24,724 nucleotides of DNA from DATLHO01 sp035539855 (GTDB taxonomy: Bacteria; Bacteroidota; Ignavibacteria; OLB7), in the NCBI GenBank assembly GCA_035539855.1, contig DATLHO010000165.1, positions 1 to 24,724 on the forward strand, given 5' to 3'. How positions within the stretch are numbered: the stretch's first letter is position 1; each line of letters opens with the position of its first letter. The notes beneath the pieces are model-generated. The model was not told the DNA's origin. It made no database searches and saw nothing but the letters and a program-made list of their open reading frames with translations. The position numbers were made by a program, and so were the translations under genes. Positions 21,665 to 24,724 of the stretch are shown piece by piece.

Positions 21665-24151
21665 TCCGCCTCCGCCGCCGCCGCCACCCGAAGCCCCACT
21701 CGATCCACCGCTTCCCTTCGTCTCGGACTTCTCGACCTTGTGCTGCTCCATTCGCGGCTGCGTGCCGAAGGCGTAGCTGACGTTGAGGCCGACGAAGCGC
21801 GACGACCACTTGCTCCTCGACTCGGTACGGAATCCGTCGGACTCGTAGTCGTTGCGCCACTCCTGCAGGTTCAACGGATCGTTCACGCGCAGCGAGATCG
21901 TCAGCTTCTTCTCGAGCAGCCTCTGGCGCAGGCTCAGGCTCCAGTAGCTGAAGCCGCTCGTGCTCGAGCCGCCCACCGCCGCCGGCACGCTTGAGTAGCC
22001 GGAGATGCTGAAGGTCATGCCCTCGAGCAGGTCGGCGTTGAGCGACACGTTCGCATCGTAGCCGACCGCGGTGCTGTGACGATCGCCGGGAATGTCGCTG
22101 CCACGGTTGACGAGCTGGTACACGTCGCCGCCGACGCGGAAGTTGAGCCACGACATCGGCCGCATCGAGATCGACGTCTCGGCGCCGAGCGAGTATCGGC
22201 CGTTGAAGTTCGCGGAGCTCGAATACGTGATGCCGTCTTCGAGTCGCTGGCTCGTCTCGATATTGCCGGCGGTCGTCGAGTAGTAGGGCGAGAACGCGAC
22301 CATGTTCCCCATGCCCCAGAACGTGTTGTACTTCAGCTCGACGTGATGGGTGAACTCCGGCTCGAGATCCGGATTGCCCGACTGCTCGTACAGGTCGCTC
22401 CATCGGATGCGCGTCGGGTTGAGCGCGTCGATGTCCGGCAACGCGACGCTGCGACGGTAGCTCACGCCAAGGCTGTGCTCCTCGGTCAGGTTGTAGGTGA
22501 CCGTTCCGCTCGGGAAGAGGTTCGTGTACGTTCGCTCGATGATCGGGGCTCCGGTCGCATAGGCCGCCGAGACCGTCGCGTGCTCGAGCCGCAGCCCGGC
22601 CTGGATGCCGAGCTCCTTGATCGGCCGCCACGACGCGCCGATGTACCCGGCATAGATCGAGTTCTCGGGACGGTAGTGGTTCGACTGAAGCGTGTCGAGC
22701 ACATACGCCTGCGTGACGCGATCGAGTACTTCGATCGCGGTGCTGTTGTCGAGAAGGTTGATCTCGTTCTTCGCGCCACCGGAAAGCGTGAGCGCGTCGC
22801 TCAGCGGGTTCTCGTAGTCGAGCGCGGTGATGATCGTCGTGCTGGTGCGGTCGTATGCCGAGCGTCGCGCGCTGCTGCGCGTCGAGTCGAGCTCTCCGCC
22901 GGCGCGGTGGTAGGTGCTCGAGTAGTTGTTCGAGCCGTTGTACGCGTTGGCGTTGTAGTTCACGTCGAGCGAGATCGCGTGATCGCCCTCGAACGTGTGT
23001 TTCATCAGAGCCGACGCGCTCGTGTAGCCTCCCTCGTTCCCCGCCCCGGATCCCGGACGACTGGTATCGGCCGAGCGCGTGACCATCGCGCCGCCGGCGC
23101 CGAAGAACGTGTTGTCGGTGTGCGAGGTGTAATCCGACGTCCAGCCGTTGGTGCTGAACGAGAGCGAGACGAGATCCTGCGGCGTGACCTTGTAGTCGAC
23201 CTGTCCGTAGGCGTGGTACGATCCCGACGTCGACTCGCTCGCCCCGGATCCCTCGAGCCTCGCCTCGATCGAATCGAGGAAGTTCCAGCGCCGCGTCGTG
23301 CTCTCGCCGGTGTTGCGCGACCCGAAGAGACCGCCGCCGAGCGAGGCGGTGAGCTGCTCGCCGTTGAAGTACAGACCCGCCCCGCCGTTGCCGCCGCCGC
23401 GCGAATCGACGCCCGCGTTGACGTTGCCGCCGAGCATGTCGCCCATCGTGCGACGCGTGACGATGTTGATGATGCCCGCCTGGTTCTTCGCGTCGTAGCG
23501 CGCGCCGGGAGACGTTCGCACCTCGATGTCCTTGATCATGCTCGCCGGAAGCGACTGCAGGAACTTGTTGCGCTGATCGACCGGCATCGTCAGCGGCCGA
23601 TCGTTGACCATGATCGTCACGTTGTCGTCGCCGCGAAGCGACACCTTGCCGTCGGGGTCGACGTCGATCGAGGGGATCTGTCCGAGCAGCTCGCTGACGT
23701 TCGTCGCGGTGTAGGTGGGATTGTTCTCGACGGAGTACACGGTCTTGTCTGCGAGTACGACGACGTCGGGACGCGAGCCCTGGACGGTGACGGTCTTCAG
23801 GCCGATCGACGACGGCGCGAGCATGACGTCGTCGATGCGCAGCTCGGTCGTCGACTCGCCGAGGAACACGCGCTCACGCTCGAGCTTCGTGTAGCCGACG
23901 AACGTCACCTCGAGCGCCATCGGACGGCCGATCGGAACGCGCTCGATGCGGAACGCGCCGGCGGCATCGGTGAGGTCCCCGAGCGCACGCGAGGTCGTGT
24001 CGGCGGCGTCGCGGAGGATCACCGTCGCGCCGACCAGCGGCGCGCGCGTGACCGAGTCGCGCACGACCCCCTCGACGACGCCCGAGCGTTGAGCGTGCGC
24101 AAGGAGCGGCATGAGAAGCGCGGCTGTGACGGCGAGCACGCATCGCTGCAT
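21650..24151 (-). CDS. TonB-dependent receptor-like outer-membrane beta-barrel protein, 833 aa
   Basis: After a signal peptide (MQRCVLAVTAALLMPLLAHAQ) comes a carboxypeptidase-regulatory-like domain (VVEGVVRDSVTRAPLVGATV, with DAAGAFRIERVP, ~25-110). A plug domain follows at ~115-240 (TATNVSELLGQIPSIDVDPDGKV with VRTSPGARYDAKNQAGIINI), then a long beta-barrel of the OMP_b-brl_3 type. The protein should import or bind a large substrate with energy from TonB, which is not in the window. The ATG at 24151 was preferred over 24199 because the intervening 16 codons lack the usual third-position G/C bias and would lengthen the signal n-region. The barrel is followed by a ~45-residue tail ending in 11 glycines and Gln, encoded by a simple GGN repeat. 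It is convergent with the sugar dehydrogenase gene. Confidence 0.92.
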   Translation of the reverse strand: MQRCVLAVTAALLMPLLAHAQRSGVVEGVVRDSVTRAPLVGATVILRDAADTTSRALGDLTDAAGAFRIERVPIGRPMALEVTFVGYTKLERERVFLGESTTELRIDDVMLAPSSIGLKTVTVQGSRPDVVVLADKTVYSVENNPTYTATNVSELLGQIPSIDVDPDGKVSLRGDDNVTIMVNDRPLTMPVDQRNKFLQSLPASMIKDIEVRTSPGARYDAKNQAGIINIVTRRTMGDMLGGNVNAGVDSRGGGNGGAGLYFNGEQLTASLGGGLFGSRNTGESTTRRWNFLDSIEARLEGSGASESTSGSYHAYGQVDYKVTPQDLVSLSFSTNGWTSDYTSHTDNTFFGAGGAMVTRSADTSRPGSGAGNEGGYTSASALMKHTFEGDHAISLDVNYNANAYNGSNNYSSTYHRAGGELDSTRSSARRSAYDRTSTTIITALDYENPLSDALTLSGGAKNEINLLDNSTAIEVLDRVTQAYVLDTLQSNHYRPENSIYAGYIGASWRPIKELGIQAGLRLEHATVSAAYATGAPIIERTYTNLFPSGTVTYNLTEEHSLGVSYRRSVALPDIDALNPTRIRWSDLYEQSGNPDLEPEFTHHVELKYNTFWGMGNMVAFSPYYSTTAGNIETSQRLEDGITYSSSANFNGRYSLGAETSISMRPMSWLNFRVGGDVYQLVNRGSDIPGDRHSTAVGYDANVSLNADLLEGMTFSISGYSSVPAAVGGSSTSGFSYWSLSLRQRLLEKKLTISLRVNDPLNLQEWRNDYESDGFRTESRSKWSSRFVGLNVSYAFGTQPRMEQHKVEKSETKGSGGSSGASGGGGGGGGGGGQ

Positions 24152-24342
24152 GCGGCGATGACTGGATGAGAAACCTGGGTGATGGTGGGGCTGCTTCATG
24201 TCGGGGTGCAGTAGGTAGAGAGACGGTCCGGAGGCGAACGTCGAGACGGCGACGGCGGCGATTTGTTCCACCGCGCGCGCTCTCGCCGGCAGGGCTTTGT
24301 GCATGATCACCTGCGTCGGAAGGACGCTGAATCTATCCAAAT
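24152..24342. other. Upstream region of the receptor gene
   Basis: This 191-bp stretch separates the receptor start from the hairpin downstream of the next minus-strand gene and should contain the receptor promoter. No convincing promoter elements or riboswitch-like structure are recognised. An alternative receptor start (ATG at 24199) lies within it. Confidence 0.35.
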
Positions 24343-24378
24343 GCGAAGAGCCGGCCGCAGGTGCGGCCGGCTCTTCGC
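24335..24378 (-). terminator. Terminator after the truncated T9SS cargo gene
   Basis: gcgaagagccggccgca (24343-24359) pairs perfectly over 17 bp with tgcggccggctcttcgc (24362-24378). Read on the minus strand it starts 18 bases after the stop codon of the gene at 24397 and is followed by atttgg. On the plus strand it is followed by tctttcgtct, so it could act in both directions. Confidence 0.8.
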
Positions 24379-24396
24379 TCTTTCGTCTCGACTCGA

Positions 24397-24724
24397 TCAG
24401 CGGGCGACCGTGATGCGCTCGACCACGCTGCTGCTGCCGGCGGCGCGCACGCGCACCGTGTAGCTGCCGCTGGCGAGGTCACTCGCATCAAGCGCGATCG
24501 TCCCCGACGTCGTCACCACGCCGAGGTCGCGCACCAGGCGCCCGGCCTCGTCGTAGAGCTCGACCGTCGAGCTCGACGTCACACCCGAGAGCGTGATCGT
24601 CGCCGTCGCGCGAACCGGGTTCGGCGCCACCGACAGGCGGAGACCGCCCGTCGTCGCCGACGTCAGCTTCACCGTCTGCTGACGCTCCACGACACGCTCG
24701 CCATCCAGGCTCGTCGTCACCAGG
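24397..24724 (-). CDS. Partial gene: C-terminal T9SS type A sorting domain
   Basis: Only the last ~109 codons are in the window; the frame stays open to the window edge, so the N-terminal part lies to the right. The visible part is a Por-type sorting domain: GLRLSVAPNPVRATATITLSG, VELYDEAGRLVRDLG, then LASGSYTVRVRAAGSSSVVERITVAR at the end. It matches the sorting domains of the two other cargo proteins in the window in layout (a P-N-P start, a GxY strand and a basic end). The domain targets proteins through the type IX secretion system and is normally cleaved or replaced by a lipopolysaccharide anchor. The function of the whole protein cannot be read from this piece. A strong terminator follows. 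Confidence 0.88.
   Translation of the reverse strand, partial: LVTTSLDGERVVERQQTVKLTSATTGGLRLSVAPNPVRATATITLSGVTSSSTVELYDEAGRLVRDLGVVTTSGTIALDASDLASGSYTVRVRAAGSSSVVERITVAR

Noticed and set aside
22076..24169. Long plus-strand open frame (~700 codons) opposite the receptor gene
   Set aside because: It is rich in Arg and Val repeats without a fold signature, whereas the opposite strand has a signal peptide, plug and barrel motifs.

Overview
The window is about 24.7 kb of GC-rich DNA (GC clearly above 60%, strong G/C preference at third codon positions) packed with protein genes. No rRNA, tRNA, CRISPR array, integrase or transposase was seen. Three proteins end in a Por-type (type IX secretion, T9SS) C-terminal sorting domain, and there is an outer-membrane beta-barrel receptor with a carboxypeptidase-regulatory-like N-domain. 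Many genes lack a Shine-Dalgarno sequence. Together these point to the Bacteroidota/Chlorobiota (FCB) side of the bacteria, perhaps a high-GC Kapabacteria/Ignavibacteria-like lineage. The phylum is an inference from domain types only.

Layout. (1) 1-2690: a structured leader and a small 75-aa gene with a clear terminator, a convergent cupin gene, then an outer-membrane barrel-like protein and a lipoprotein. (2) 2691-5264: a minus-strand stress-type module made of a VOC/PhnB-like protein, an ECF42-type sigma factor with C-terminal TPR-like region, and its usual DGPF (YCII-related) partner. It is bracketed by two inverted copies of a GC-rich palindromic repeat. (3) 5280-6688: a translationally coupled pair, a cytosolic six-Asp-box beta-propeller and a MoaD/ThiS-like ubiquitin-fold protein ending in Gly-Gly. 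(4) 6976-9248: a two-gene polar amino acid ABC importer in which binding protein and permease are fused. (5) 9379-9831: a small secreted protein with six cysteines, followed by a roughly 590-bp gene-free region that leads into rapA. (6) 10423-13161: a full RapA (SWI2/SNF2 RNA polymerase recycling ATPase), then a tandem-repeat and hairpin region. (7) 13346-16583: an apparent operon of a TetR-type repressor and two genes that together make a split, order-reversed PEP-utilizing/rifampin-phosphotransferase-like enzyme. (8) 16658-21622: two divergently transcribed T9SS cargo proteins, an arylsulfotransferase-like protein and a PQQ-dependent sugar dehydrogenase-like protein. (9) 21650-24724: a TonB-dependent-receptor-like outer-membrane protein with an 11-glycine C-terminal tract, and the 3' end of a further T9SS cargo gene running off the window.

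How the genes work together. The clearest functional units are the ECF42/DGPF regulatory module, the coupled propeller/ubiquitin-fold pair, the compact ABC importer, and the TetR-controlled split phosphotransferase, whose regulator suggests an inducible drug- or metabolite-inactivating function. The last two units and the propeller/ubiquitin-like pair are the best candidates for undescribed biology. None of these functions was tested by database search here; all come from reading motifs.
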